Source: Castellaniella sp041677825 (GTDB lineage: Bacteria; Pseudomonadota; Gammaproteobacteria; Burkholderiales; Burkholderiaceae_B). From it: a DNA stretch of 64,000 nt. Positions 34,282-44,618 of the stretch are shown here, piece by piece. Position 1 is the stretch's first letter. Every line of letters begins with the position of its first letter. Position numbers and translations under genes: made by a program. Location: positions 1 to 64,000 of the forward strand of contig NZ_JBAYPG010000007.1 of NCBI RefSeq assembly GCF_041677825.1, in the 5' to 3' direction. Under the pieces are notes generated by a model that did not search any database, was not told the DNA's origin, and worked only from the letters and a program-made list of their open reading frames with translations.

Positions 34282-35340
34282 TCATCCCCCCACTGCGATC
34301 ATTGCCGGCGGCCCCAGGCTCTCGCCGGGCACGAAGACGGCCTGCATGGGCACGGTCGGCGCCACGGGCTGGCCCTCGACGAGCCGGACGATGAGTTCTG
34401 CGGCGCGGCGGCCGATCTCGGGCGCGGGCACGCGCACCGTGGTCAGCGCCGGCTGCAGCATGGCGGCCTCTTCGATGCCGTCGAAGCCGATCAGGGAGAT
34501 TTCGTCGGGCACGCGCACGCCCATGCGGCGGCACTCGTCCAGCGCCCCCATGGCGAGCAGGTCGGTGCCAAAGAGAATCACCGATGGCCGCTGCGCCAGG
34601 GCCCAGTAATGCCGGATCGCCGCCCGCCCGCCATCGTAGGAGAACGGGAACTCGACGATCCATTCGTCGCGCACCTCGGCCCCCGCCTCGGCGACCGCCG
34701 CCAGGATGCCCTTGCGCCGGCAGCGGGCCCGTTCGTTGCGCGTGATGTCGCCGCCGCAGATGCCCAGGTGCCGGTGCCCCAGGGCCAGGGCCTTGCTTGC
34801 CAGCAGATGGGCCGTATCGAAGTTCGAGACCCCCACGCAGTACGGGTGCGGGCTTTCGTCGACCGACCAGGTCAGGACATAGGGCAGCTGGTACTGGTCC
34901 AGCATCGCGTACACCGAAGCCGGGTGGTCAGTACCGACCATGATCAGGCCGTCGATGCCGCGCTCGAGCGCGGTGCGGATGAACGCGGCCTCGTCTTCGG
35001 CGTGGTATTCGTGGCTGACGATCAGCAACTGGTAGCCCAGCGACCAGAGCGTCTGCTGGATGGAGTGCGTGGAGTGGGCGAAGATCGGGTTGTTCAGCGT
35101 CGGGTATACCGCGGCGATGGTCTGGGTGCGCCGCGACGCCAGGGCCCGTGCGGCACCGTCGCGGATGTACCCCAGCTGCGCCACGGCCTGGTTCACGGCC
35201 TGCAGCGTCCGGGGCCTGACCTGGGCCGGATTGGAGAGCGCCCGCGAGGCGCTGCCCAGCGACACACCGGCCAGGCGCGCGACATCCGCCAGCGTGGGGC
35301 GGCGCGCACTCTTACGGGTTTGTACGGACGGCTCGCTCAT
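34282..35340 (-). CDS. LacI-family transcriptional regulator
   Basis: 352 residues. The N-terminal helix-turn-helix is PTLADVARLAGVSLGSASRALSNPAQV with the hinge helix GYIRDGAARALASRRT; a periplasmic-binding-protein-like effector domain follows (IAAVYPTLNNPIFA ... GIDGLIMVGTDHP ... LIGFDGIEEAAMLQPALTTVRVPAPEIGRRAAELI), as in GntR/gluconate-type LacI proteins. It is divergent from the livK operon; a CG-centred dyad lies 46 bases upstream of its own start. It probably represses that operon until an import substrate or intermediate is present. The ATG at 35340 was preferred to a TTG six bases upstream. Confidence 0.9.
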   Translation of the reverse strand: MSEPSVQTRKSARRPTLADVARLAGVSLGSASRALSNPAQVRPRTLQAVNQAVAQLGYIRDGAARALASRRTQTIAAVYPTLNNPIFAHSTHSIQQTLWSLGYQLLIVSHEYHAEDEAAFIRTALERGIDGLIMVGTDHPASVYAMLDQYQLPYVLTWSVDESPHPYCVGVSNFDTAHLLASKALALGHRHLGICGGDITRNERARCRRKGILAAVAEAGAEVRDEWIVEFPFSYDGGRAAIRHYWALAQRPSVILFGTDLLAMGALDECRRMGVRVPDEISLIGFDGIEEAAMLQPALTTVRVPAPEIGRRAAELIVRLVEGQPVAPTVPMQAVFVPGESLGPPAMIAVGG

Positions 35341-35385
35341 TGACAAGGTGTTTGCTTATCGCAATAATTTGCTCACGGACGAAAA

Positions 35386-35397
35386 TGAAGCGCTTCA
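35386..35397. promoter_or_regulatory. LacI-family operator
   Basis: TGAAGCGCTTCA is a perfect dyad with the central CG and AAnCGnTT core typical of LacI-family operators. It lies between the LacI gene and livK, 46 bases from the regulator's start and 223 bases from livK's start. Assignment to this regulator is inferred. Confidence 0.6.
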
Positions 35398-35620
35398 AGT
35401 TGGCTGCGCGAACAATCCTTCCGTGTCTGGAAGGGTGCCCCGCGAGGCATCGCGAGGGGGCTTCTGGCGCCTCATGCGTCCATCGAGATGGGTCGGGTGT
35501 CCCCGCGTGCAGCAGTATATGCGAAGCGTCTGCGTCTTGCACGGCACTGCTGGCCAGGGCCGCCCGGCTCGACCCTATTACCCGGGTGTGGCAAACGCTC
35601 GGGGCCAAAGGAGTGTAGAC

Positions 35621-36814
35621 ATGAAATATAGAATGCTGATTCTTGCACTGGCAACGAGCGCGATGGCGGCGTCGGCCAGTGCGGCCACCGTGAAGATCGG
35701 GGCGCTGTACCCGTTCAGCGGCGGCCTGGCGTCGCTGGGCCAGGAAAGCTTCCGCGGCCTGGAGCTGGCCGTCAACCAGCGCAACGCCGCCGGCGGCGTC
35801 AATGGCCAGCAGATCGAGCTGGTAAAAGTGGATGCGGTCGACCCCAACCAGGCGGTGGCGGGCGCCAAGCAGCTGGTCTCCGATGAGGTCGCCGCCATCT
35901 TCGGCACCTATGCCTCGGGCCTGTCGTACGCGGCCACGCCGGTGGCCGAGCTGGCCGGCATCCCCTACTTCGAACTGGGCGCCGTGTCGCAAAAGATCAC
36001 GACGCGCGGCTATCAATACCTGTTCCGCAGCAACTCGACCACGGTGACCTACGGCACGGCGATCCTCGATACCCTGCGCGATTCGATCGCCCCGGGCATG
36101 GGGCTGAAGCCCGAAGACATCCGCATCGGCATCATCCACGAAGACGGCCCCTACGGGTCCGACGTGGCGGCCACCGAAGAAGCGCACGCCAAAGAGCTGG
36201 GCCTCAAGGTGGTCGAGAAGCTGCCCTACTCCGCCAAGGCGGTGGACCTGTCCTCGCTCATCCTGCGGCTCAAGGGCAGCGATGCCAATGTGGTGCTGCA
36301 GACCTCCTACCAGAATGACTCGGTGCTGTACTTCCGCCAGGCCAAAGAAGCCAATTTCAATCCGACCATCGTGATCGGGGCCGGCGGGGGCTACTCGCTG
36401 GTGGATACGGCCAAGGCGGTGGGGCCCGACATCAACGGCGTCTTCGACATGGACTTCCCGCAGATCACCATCAACCCGGCAGGGGCGCCCGGGCTGGACC
36501 GCTTCCTGGCCGATTATCAGTCGACCTACAACGGCTCGCCGCAATCCGGCCACAGCCTGGCCAACTACGTGGGTGCCGTGGGCTTTCTCGAGGCCATGGA
36601 CCGGGCGGGTTCATTCGACAAGGACAAGGTGCGTGCAGCGGTCATGGCCTACGAGGTACCGGTGGGGCAGACGGCCAATGGCTGGGGCTTCAAGTTCGAT
36701 GAAGACGGCCAGAACACCAGGGCCGACCTCTACCTGATGCAGTGGCAGGATGGCGTCCTGAAGACCATCGCGCCCGAGAATGTGGCCCAGGCCGAACCAA
36801 TCTACAAGCACTGA
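35621..36814 (+). CDS. Liv-type ABC transporter substrate-binding protein
   Basis: 397 residues with a signal peptide (MLILALATSAMAASASA) and a Leu/Ile/Val-binding-protein fold: VKIGALYPFSGGLASLGQESFRGLELAVNQRNAAGGVNGQQIELV, then IFGTYASGLSYAATPVAELAGIPYFELG. It is the periplasmic receptor for the LivH/LivMG/LivF importer encoded next. Members of this family bind amino acids, amides, aromatic acids or polyols; specificity cannot be read here. AAAGGAG precedes the ATG at 35621. A strong stem-loop separates it from livH, as is common when the receptor is made in excess. Confidence 0.92.
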   Translation: MKYRMLILALATSAMAASASAATVKIGALYPFSGGLASLGQESFRGLELAVNQRNAAGGVNGQQIELVKVDAVDPNQAVAGAKQLVSDEVAAIFGTYASGLSYAATPVAELAGIPYFELGAVSQKITTRGYQYLFRSNSTTVTYGTAILDTLRDSIAPGMGLKPEDIRIGIIHEDGPYGSDVAATEEAHAKELGLKVVEKLPYSAKAVDLSSLILRLKGSDANVVLQTSYQNDSVLYFRQAKEANFNPTIVIGAGGGYSLVDTAKAVGPDINGVFDMDFPQITINPAGAPGLDRFLADYQSTYNGSPQSGHSLANYVGAVGFLEAMDRAGSFDKDKVRAAVMAYEVPVGQTANGWGFKFDEDGQNTRADLYLMQWQDGVLKTIAPENVAQAEPIYKH

Positions 36815-36827
36815 GCAACGGGCATCC

Positions 36828-36849
36828 GGCGGCCCCTGAGCGGGCCGCC
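36828..36849 (+). terminator. intra-operon stem-loop between binding protein and livH
   Basis: A perfect 8-base stem (GGCGGCCC / GGGCCGCC) closes the loop CTGAGC, starting 13 bases after the binding-protein stop. There is no U-tract. It probably acts as an mRNA stabiliser or attenuator that keeps receptor levels above permease levels. Confidence 0.5.
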
Positions 36850-36920
36850 CGCCCGCCACCCGGCCAACCTGGCCAGCCCGGCGCACTGCCTTCGCCGGGA
36901 CGCATTCCGGAACGGGGTTC

Positions 36921-37787
36921 ATGGATATTTTCTTGCAGCTGTTGATCAACGGCATTCTGCTGGGGGGCGTGTACGCCATCATCAGCCTGGGCCTGACGCT
37001 CATCTTCGGGGTGGTGCGCGTGGTCAATTTCGCCCATGGCGAATTCCTGATGGTGGGCATGTACCTGATCTACCTGATGGCCCACTACCTGGGCCTGCAT
37101 CCCTACGTGGCCCTGGTGCCGGCGGCCATCATTCTGTTTGCGCTGGGGGCCTTCATGCAGAAGGTGGTCATCGAGCCCCTGCTCGATGCCAGCGAGGAAA
37201 TCCAGATCTTTGCCACGGTGGGCGTCTCCATCATGCTCATGAACCTGGCGCTGGTCATCTTCGGCGCCGATGTCTTTCGCGCCCACGTGACGCTGGGCAC
37301 CACGTCGCTCACCGTGGGCCCGCTGTCACTGCTGACCGGGCAGATCTTCACTTTCGTGGTGGCGGTGGCCCTGGCCATTTTCCTGCACCTGTTCATGCAC
37401 CGCACCTACCTCGGGCGCGCCCTGCGGGCCGTGGCCCAGCACCGCTACGCCGCCCAGCTGATGGGCATCAACGTGCGCGCGGTGTACATCTTCGCCTTCG
37501 GGCTGGGCACGGCCTTCGTGGGCATTGCCGCGGGCCTGCTGGCGCCGCAATATCCGGTGTTTCCCACGGTCGGCTCGTACTTCGTGCTCACCGCCTTCGT
37601 GATCGTCGTGCTGGGCGGCATGGGCAACCTGTACGGCGCCATGGCCGGGTCGCTGATCATCGGCGTGGTGGACACGATGGCCGGTTATTACATTTCGCCG
37701 GATCTCAAGGAAGTCGTCTATTTCGGCGTCTTCCTGCTGATCCTCATCTTGCGTCCCAGCGGGCTGTTCGGCCTGGGCACGGACTGA
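36921..37787 (+). CDS. livH: LivH-type ABC transporter permease
   Basis: 288 residues, a polytopic branched-chain amino-acid-type permease opening with MDIFLQLLINGILLGGVYAIISLGLTLIFGVVRVVNFAHGEFLMVGMYL, the LivH hallmark. The EAA-like loop falls in LGRALRAVAQHRYAAQLMGINVRAVYIFAFGLG. It pairs with the LivM half of the next gene. It starts 107 bases after the binding-protein stop, past the stem-loop. Confidence 0.92.
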   Translation: MDIFLQLLINGILLGGVYAIISLGLTLIFGVVRVVNFAHGEFLMVGMYLIYLMAHYLGLHPYVALVPAAIILFALGAFMQKVVIEPLLDASEEIQIFATVGVSIMLMNLALVIFGADVFRAHVTLGTTSLTVGPLSLLTGQIFTFVVAVALAIFLHLFMHRTYLGRALRAVAQHRYAAQLMGINVRAVYIFAFGLGTAFVGIAAGLLAPQYPVFPTVGSYFVLTAFVIVVLGGMGNLYGAMAGSLIIGVVDTMAGYYISPDLKEVVYFGVFLLILILRPSGLFGLGTD

Positions 37788-37806
37788 CACACCAGGAGCG
37801 CCAGCC

Positions 37807-39580
<1,774 letters not shown>

Positions 39581-39588
<8 letters not shown>

Positions 39589-40285
39589 GGTCACCAACCT
39601 GTGCGCGGGCTATGGCAAGACCCAGGTCCTCGAGCGCCTGAATTTCCACGTCGAGGCGGGCGAGGTGGTGACGCTGATCGGCGCCAACGGGGCCGGCAAG
39701 ACGACCACGCTCAAGACGCTGTGCGGTATCCTGAAGGCCACCGAAGGCCGCGTGGCATTCGAGGGCCGCGAACTGACCCGGCTGCGCTCCTACGAGATCG
39801 TGGACGCCGGGATCACCATGATCCCCGAAGGCCGCCAGCTGTTCCCGAACTTCACCGTGCGCGATAATCTGATCATGGGTACGTACAAGCGCGCGGCCCG
39901 GACGGGCGTGCAACAGCGCATGGACGCCGTACTCGAACGGTTTCCCCGGGTGCGGGAACGGCTGGGGCAGTTGGCCGGCTCGCTGTCGGGCGGCGAGCAG
40001 CAGATGGTGGCCATCGCCCGCGGCCTGATGGCGCAGCCCAGGCTGCTGGTGTTCGACGAACCCTCCGTGGGCCTGTCGCCGCTGCTGGTCGAGCAGATGT
40101 TCGAGATCATCCGCCAGATCGCGGCCGACGGGGTCACGGTGCTGCTCGTCGAACAGAATGTGTTTCAGACGCTGCAGCTGGTCGACCGCGGCTACGTACT
40201 CGAAAACGGGCGCATCGTGCTCGAAGGCAGCGGGCCCGACCTCTTGGCCGATCCGCACGTCAAGCGGGCCTACCTCGGACACTGA
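39581..40285 (+). CDS. livF: LivF-type ABC transporter ATPase
   Basis: 234 residues, the second ATPase of the importer. Walker A is GANGAGKTT, followed by the LivF-specific GITMIPEGRQLFPNFTVRDNLIMG, signature LSGGEQQMVAIARGLM, Walker B LLVFDEPSVGLSP and the H-loop region replaced by LLVEQNVFQTL (Gln, normal for LivF). The start overlaps the LivMG stop by eight bases, so expression is coupled. Confidence 0.94.
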
Positions 40286-40339
40286 AGCCGGTGCCGAATG
40301 CGCACCGGATGTTTTTCGCAACACAGATGAAGGATTGAC

Positions 40340-41332
40340 ATGAAACTGATAGATCACGGCCGGGGCGGCAATGCAGACGTACTGCGCGTGGTGGATGCCG
40401 CGACACCGCAGCCGGGCGCCGGGCAGGTACTGATCGCCGTGCACTACGCCGGCGTCAACCGCCCCGACATCCTGCAGCGTTCGGGCTCCTATCCGCCGCC
40501 CGCCGATGCCTCGCCGTACCTGGGCCTGGAGGTCTCGGGTGAAATTGCGGCACTGGGCGAAGGGGTCACGCAGTGGCAGGTGGGCGACCGGGTCTGTGCA
40601 CTCACGCCGGGTGGCGGCTACGCCGAGTTCTGCATCGTCGACGCCGGCCATTGCCTGCCGATCCCGCAGGGCCTGTCCATGCTGCAGGCCAGCGCCCTGC
40701 CCGAAACCTACCTGACCGTCTGGACCAATCTGTTCCAGCGCGGCCGCCTGCAGGCGGGTGAAAGCATGCTGGTCCATGGCGGCTCGAGCGGCATCGGCCT
40801 GACCGCCATTCAACTGGCCAAGGCCCACGGGGCCCGCGTGTTCACCACGGTCGGCAATGCCGACAAAGAGCGCGCCTGCCTGCAGTACGGCGCCGATGTC
40901 GCCATCAACTACCACGAGGTGGATTTCACCGATGTCGTGGCGCGTGAAACCGGGGGCCAGGGGGTGGACGTGATCCTCGACATGGTGGGTGGCGACTACA
41001 TCGAGCGCAATATCCAGTCATTGGCCCTCGAAGGCCGGCTGGTGCAGATCGCCTTCCTGGAAGGCAGCCGCATCAAGCTGGATGCCATGCCCATCATGCT
41101 CCGGCGCCTGACCTTCACGGGGTCCACCCTGCGCGCCCGCTCGGTGGCCCAGAAATCGGCGCTGGTGGCCGACGTGCGCGAACGCGTATGGCCGATCCTG
41201 GCCTCCGGCCGCTGCCTGCCGGTGATCTGCAAGGTGTTCCCCTTCGACCAGGTGCAAGAGGCGCATCGCCTGATGGAAAGCAGCCGGCACATCGGCAAGA
41301 TCATCCTCCAGGTGCAGGGGGATCCGGCATGA
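40340..41332 (+). CDS. NAD(P)H quinone oxidoreductase, zinc-independent MDR family
   Basis: 330 residues of the medium-chain dehydrogenase/reductase superfamily, quinone-reductase (QOR/PIG3-like) branch. It lacks the zinc-ligand set of alcohol dehydrogenases. GroES-like N-terminal part: HYAGVNRPDILQRSGSYPPPADASPYLGLEVSGEI. Rossmann part: MLVHGGSSGIGLTAIQLAKAHGARVFTT (NADPH-type loop) and GADVAINYHEVDF. It reduces quinones or enones with NADPH. AAGGA precedes the ATG. Its stop overlaps the SDR start (ATGA), so it belongs to the catabolic operon. Confidence 0.9.
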   Translation: MKLIDHGRGGNADVLRVVDAATPQPGAGQVLIAVHYAGVNRPDILQRSGSYPPPADASPYLGLEVSGEIAALGEGVTQWQVGDRVCALTPGGGYAEFCIVDAGHCLPIPQGLSMLQASALPETYLTVWTNLFQRGRLQAGESMLVHGGSSGIGLTAIQLAKAHGARVFTTVGNADKERACLQYGADVAINYHEVDFTDVVARETGGQGVDVILDMVGGDYIERNIQSLALEGRLVQIAFLEGSRIKLDAMPIMLRRLTFTGSTLRARSVAQKSALVADVRERVWPILASGRCLPVICKVFPFDQVQEAHRLMESSRHIGKIILQVQGDPA

Positions 41333-42093
41333 GGCATGCGGGCAGAACGGTGCTGGTCACCGGGGGCACCGGCGGTATAGGCAGCGCCATCGTGGCGCAG
41401 TATCTTGCCGAAGGCGCCCGCGTGGCGATTGTCGATCTCGACGCCGCGCGCGGCCAGGCGCAATCCGATGAACTCGCGGCCCAAGGCCACGACGTCGTCT
41501 TCGTGGCCGCCGACGTGGGCACTTTCAAAGGCTGCCAGCAGGCGGTCGAGCAGGCGCGTGCGGCTCTGGGCGAGATCGATACGCTGATCAACAACGCCGG
41601 CATTTCCCCCAAGCACGCCGGCCATCCGGCCGCGGTCGGCGAGATGGCCCCCGAAGAATGGGATCGGGTGGTCGCCGTCAACCTCAGCGCGGCCTTCTAT
41701 CTCACCCGCCTGCTGGCGCCCGGCATGCAGCAGCGCGGCTTCGGGCGCATCGTCTCGATGTCCTCGGTGGCGGGCAAGGCCGCCCTGGCCGACATCGTGG
41801 CGATCCATTACAGCACCACCAAGGCGGCCCTGATCGGCTTCACGCGGCACGCGGCGGCCGAACTGGGCCCCTACGGGATCACGGTCAATGCCATTGCGCC
41901 GGGGCGCATCGACACACCGCTGCTGAAGACCGTGGCCCAACAGGCCAATGACGCCGTGATCGCCCAGACGGCGCTGCGCCGCCTGGGCGAGCCCTCCGAA
42001 GTCGCGCAGACCTGCGCCTTCCTGACATCGAACGAAGCCGACTTCGTGACGGGGCAGGTGGTGGACGTCGCCGGCGGCTGGCTGATGACCTGA
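41329..42093 (+). CDS. short-chain dehydrogenase/reductase
   Basis: 254 residues, classical SDR. The cofactor motif is VLVTGGTGGIGSAI with Asp after beta-2 (VAIVDLDAARG), favouring NAD(H). NNAGISPKHAGH, the catalytic Ser in MSSVAGKAA and Tyr-Lys in IHYSTTKAALIGF are present, and the end GQVVDVAGGWLMT is typical. It probably oxidises a secondary alcohol of the imported substrate. The ATG at 41329 overlaps the previous stop by four bases. Confidence 0.92.
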   Translation: MRHAGRTVLVTGGTGGIGSAIVAQYLAEGARVAIVDLDAARGQAQSDELAAQGHDVVFVAADVGTFKGCQQAVEQARAALGEIDTLINNAGISPKHAGHPAAVGEMAPEEWDRVVAVNLSAAFYLTRLLAPGMQQRGFGRIVSMSSVAGKAALADIVAIHYSTTKAALIGFTRHAAAELGPYGITVNAIAPGRIDTPLLKTVAQQANDAVIAQTALRRLGEPSEVAQTCAFLTSNEADFVTGQVVDVAGGWLMT

Positions 42094-42104
42094 CGATCAA
42101 CAAT

Positions 42105-42141
42105 GGGCCGGCGCCGGCCCGCCTGCGAGCCCCGGCGCCGG
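42105..42141. repeat. palindromic GC-rich spacer between SDR and AroE-like genes
   Basis: A perfect 16-bp palindrome, GGGCCGGCGCCGGCCC (42105-42120), is followed by a second CCGGCGCCGG dyad at 42132-42141. Both can fold in the mRNA. This spacer probably tunes expression or stability inside the operon. Confidence 0.45.
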
Positions 42142-42177
42142 CCGGACACCGGCCGCAGACCAACGGAACACGATGAA

Positions 42178-42984
42178 ATGATTACTGGAAACACACGGCT
42201 TTATGCCATCTTGGCCGATCCGGTGGCGCAGGTGCGCACGCCGCAGGTCATCAATGCCTGGTTCCGCGAGCATCAGGTCGATGCCGTGCTGGTGCCCATG
42301 CACGTGCCGGCCGGCGATCTGGACGCGGTGCTGGATGCCCTGCGCCGGATGCGCAACCTGGGGGGCTTCATCGTCACCGTACCCCACAAGACGGCAATCG
42401 CCGAACGCTGCGACGAACTCGGCCCGGCCGGGCAGGCGATCGGCTCGGTGAACACCGTGCGCCGCACAGCCGATGGCCGCCTGGTGGGCGAGATGTTCGA
42501 TGGCGCCGGGTTCGTGAGCGGCCTGCAGACCCAGGGGCACGACCTGGCCCACAAGCGGGTCCTGCTGCTGGGGGCCGGCGGGGCGGGATCGGCCATTGCC
42601 TTCGCCCTGGCCCAGGCGGGCGCGGCCTCGGTGACGGTGGCCAACCGCACGCCGGCCAGGGCCCACGCCCTGGTCGAGCGGGTGCGCAAGGCGCTGCCAC
42701 AGGCCACCATCGAGGCTGGCGCGCCCGAACCCGAAGGCCATGACATCATCGTCAATGCCACGTCCCTGGGCATGCGCGCCGAAGATGCCCTGCCGCTCGA
42801 TGTCGAACGCCTGGCGCCTGACATGCTGGTGGCCGAGATCATCATGAAACCCGAGCAGACCCGCCTGCTCGATGAAGCCCAACGGCGCGGCTGCCCGATC
42901 CACCACGGGCGCCACATGCTGGACCGGCAGGTGGCGCTGATGACGCAGTTTCTGCTGCAGGGCCAGCCCGAGGCAGTGAACTGA
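42178..42984 (+). CDS. shikimate dehydrogenase-like protein with altered substrate site
   Basis: 268 residues with the AroE fold: VTVPHKTAIAERCDEL (catalytic Lys kept), GEMFDGAGFVSGL (Asp kept, replacing the usual NTDG), VLLLGAGGAGSAIAFALAQAG Rossmann motif and VANRTPARA, which suits NADP(H). The N-terminal shikimate-binding SxS motif is missing: LADPVAQVRTPQVINAWF stands where GxPIxHSxSPxxHN is expected. So it is unlikely to be the biosynthetic AroE; more likely it is a catabolic dehydrogenase acting on a related cyclic hydroxy acid. The ATG at 42178 was chosen to give the family N terminus. Confidence 0.82.
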   Translation: MITGNTRLYAILADPVAQVRTPQVINAWFREHQVDAVLVPMHVPAGDLDAVLDALRRMRNLGGFIVTVPHKTAIAERCDELGPAGQAIGSVNTVRRTADGRLVGEMFDGAGFVSGLQTQGHDLAHKRVLLLGAGGAGSAIAFALAQAGAASVTVANRTPARAHALVERVRKALPQATIEAGAPEPEGHDIIVNATSLGMRAEDALPLDVERLAPDMLVAEIIMKPEQTRLLDEAQRRGCPIHHGRHMLDRQVALMTQFLLQGQPEAVN

Positions 42985-42996
42985 GAGGCACCGAAG

Positions 42997-44592
42997 TTGG
43001 ACATTCATGATTACATCATCGTGGGGGGCGGCACGGCGGGCTGCATTCTGGCCAATCGGCTGACCGCGTCGGGCCGGCACAGCGTACTGATGCTCGAGGC
43101 CGGCACCAACGCTGGCAGCCTGTGGATCAGCATCCCGGCGGGCTTCAGCAAATTGCTGGTCGATCCGCGCTTCAACTGGCAGTTCGAAACCGTGCCGGAA
43201 GCCAACACGCTCAATCGCCGCATTGCGGTACCCCGCGGCAAGGGCCTGGGGGGCTCGACGCTCATCAATGGCATGATCTACGTACGCGGCCAGCCCGCCG
43301 ACTACGATCACTGGCAGAGCCTGGGCGCCACCGGCTGGTCGTGGCAGGACGTCGAACCCTATTTCCGGCGCCTGGAAAACTACCCCGGCAGCGACCCGGC
43401 CCGCGGGCACGAAGGCCCCATGCACCTGACCGAGGTCGCCCACAGGCACCCTCTGGCAAGCGCGCTGCTGGATGCGGCGCGGGAAGATGGCCAGATCATC
43501 AACCCGGACTACAACGGTGCGTCCCAGGAAGGCTTTGGCTATTACCAAGTCGTGCAACACCGAGGCCGGCGCTGGAGCATCGTGGATGGCTACCTGAATC
43601 CGGCCCGCCACCGGCGCAACCTCACGGTGCGCACGGGCGCCCACGTGCTGCATGTCGATCTGGACGAAGCCCGGCGCTGCACGGGGGTCACGTACCGCAA
43701 GGACGGGCAGGTCCACCAGGCCCATGCCGCAAAAGAGGTCATCCTGGCCGCCGGTGCCGTGCAGACCCCGCAGATCCTCGAACTCTCGGGCATCGGCGCA
43801 CCCGACATCCTGGCCCGCGCCGGCATCCCCCTGCAACACGCGCTGGCGGGCGTTGGAGAACACTACATCGAACACTTCTGCACGCGCATGAACTGGCGCG
43901 TGCAGAATGCCCGCTCTCTGAACGAACTGACCCGGGGCTGGCGCCTGGCCAGGGCGGTGGCCGAATACTTCACCCGGCGCACCGGCATCCTGACCCTGGG
44001 CACCGGCCTGGTATCGGGCTTCGTCAAGAGCCGCCCGGGGCTGGCCGCGCCCGATGTGCAGTATTTCTTCATGCACGCCAGCTATGCCAACGCCGCCGAG
44101 CGGATTCTGGACCATCTTCCGGGCATGACACTGGGCGTGGCGCAGATGCGCCCGCAGTCGCGCGGCAGCATCCACATCCGCAATGCCGATCCCCTGGCCG
44201 GGCCGCTGATCCGCCCCAATTTCCTGGCTCAGCCCGAGGACCAGGACAGCCTGATCGGCGGCATGCAGCTGGCGCGACGCATCATGGCTCAGCCGGCCAT
44301 GGCGCGCTATGTCGACCATGAAATGAGCCCGGGCCCCGATACGCAGAGCCATGCGCAGTGGCTGGAATTCGCGCGCTCCAATGGCCAGACCATCTATCAT
44401 CCGATCGGCACCTGCCACATGGGCACCGACGCCCAGGCCGTGGTCGATCCGCAACTGCGGGTCCAGGGCCTGTCGGGCCTGCGCGTGATCGATGCGTCGG
44501 TGATGCCGGCCATGATTTCGGGCAATACCCAGGGGGCGGTGATGATGGTCGCCGAAAAGGGGGCCGACCTGGTGCTGGCGGATGCCGGCTGA
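42997..44592 (+). CDS. GMC-family FAD oxidoreductase
   Basis: 531 residues, glucose-methanol-choline oxidoreductase family. The FAD ADP-binding motif is IIVGGGTAGCILANRL; RGKGLGGSTLINGMIYVRGQPADYDHW and GAVQTPQILELSGIG are GMC signatures, and the C-terminal catalytic pair region is IYHPIGTCHMGTD with GLRVIDASVMPAMISGNTQGAVMMVAEKGADL. It oxidises an alcohol, passing electrons to quinone or oxygen. The start is TTG at 42997, giving MDIHDYIIVGG, 12 bases after the AroE-like stop and preceded by GAGAGG. It is the last gene of the operon. Confidence 0.9.
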   Translation: MDIHDYIIVGGGTAGCILANRLTASGRHSVLMLEAGTNAGSLWISIPAGFSKLLVDPRFNWQFETVPEANTLNRRIAVPRGKGLGGSTLINGMIYVRGQPADYDHWQSLGATGWSWQDVEPYFRRLENYPGSDPARGHEGPMHLTEVAHRHPLASALLDAAREDGQIINPDYNGASQEGFGYYQVVQHRGRRWSIVDGYLNPARHRRNLTVRTGAHVLHVDLDEARRCTGVTYRKDGQVHQAHAAKEVILAAGAVQTPQILELSGIGAPDILARAGIPLQHALAGVGEHYIEHFCTRMNWRVQNARSLNELTRGWRLARAVAEYFTRRTGILTLGTGLVSGFVKSRPGLAAPDVQYFFMHASYANAAERILDHLPGMTLGVAQMRPQSRGSIHIRNADPLAGPLIRPNFLAQPEDQDSLIGGMQLARRIMAQPAMARYVDHEMSPGPDTQSHAQWLEFARSNGQTIYHPIGTCHMGTDAQAVVDPQLRVQGLSGLRVIDASVMPAMISGNTQGAVMMVAEKGADLVLADAG

Positions 44593-44618
44593 GCTGCAGC
44601 CCGCCGCCTGTCGGCGGA

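Noticed and set aside
44604..44617. Hairpin CCGCC-TGTC-GGCGG between GMC and GT2 genes as a terminator
   Set aside because: The stem is five bases, with no T-tract, and such pairs are expected by chance in GC-rich DNA.
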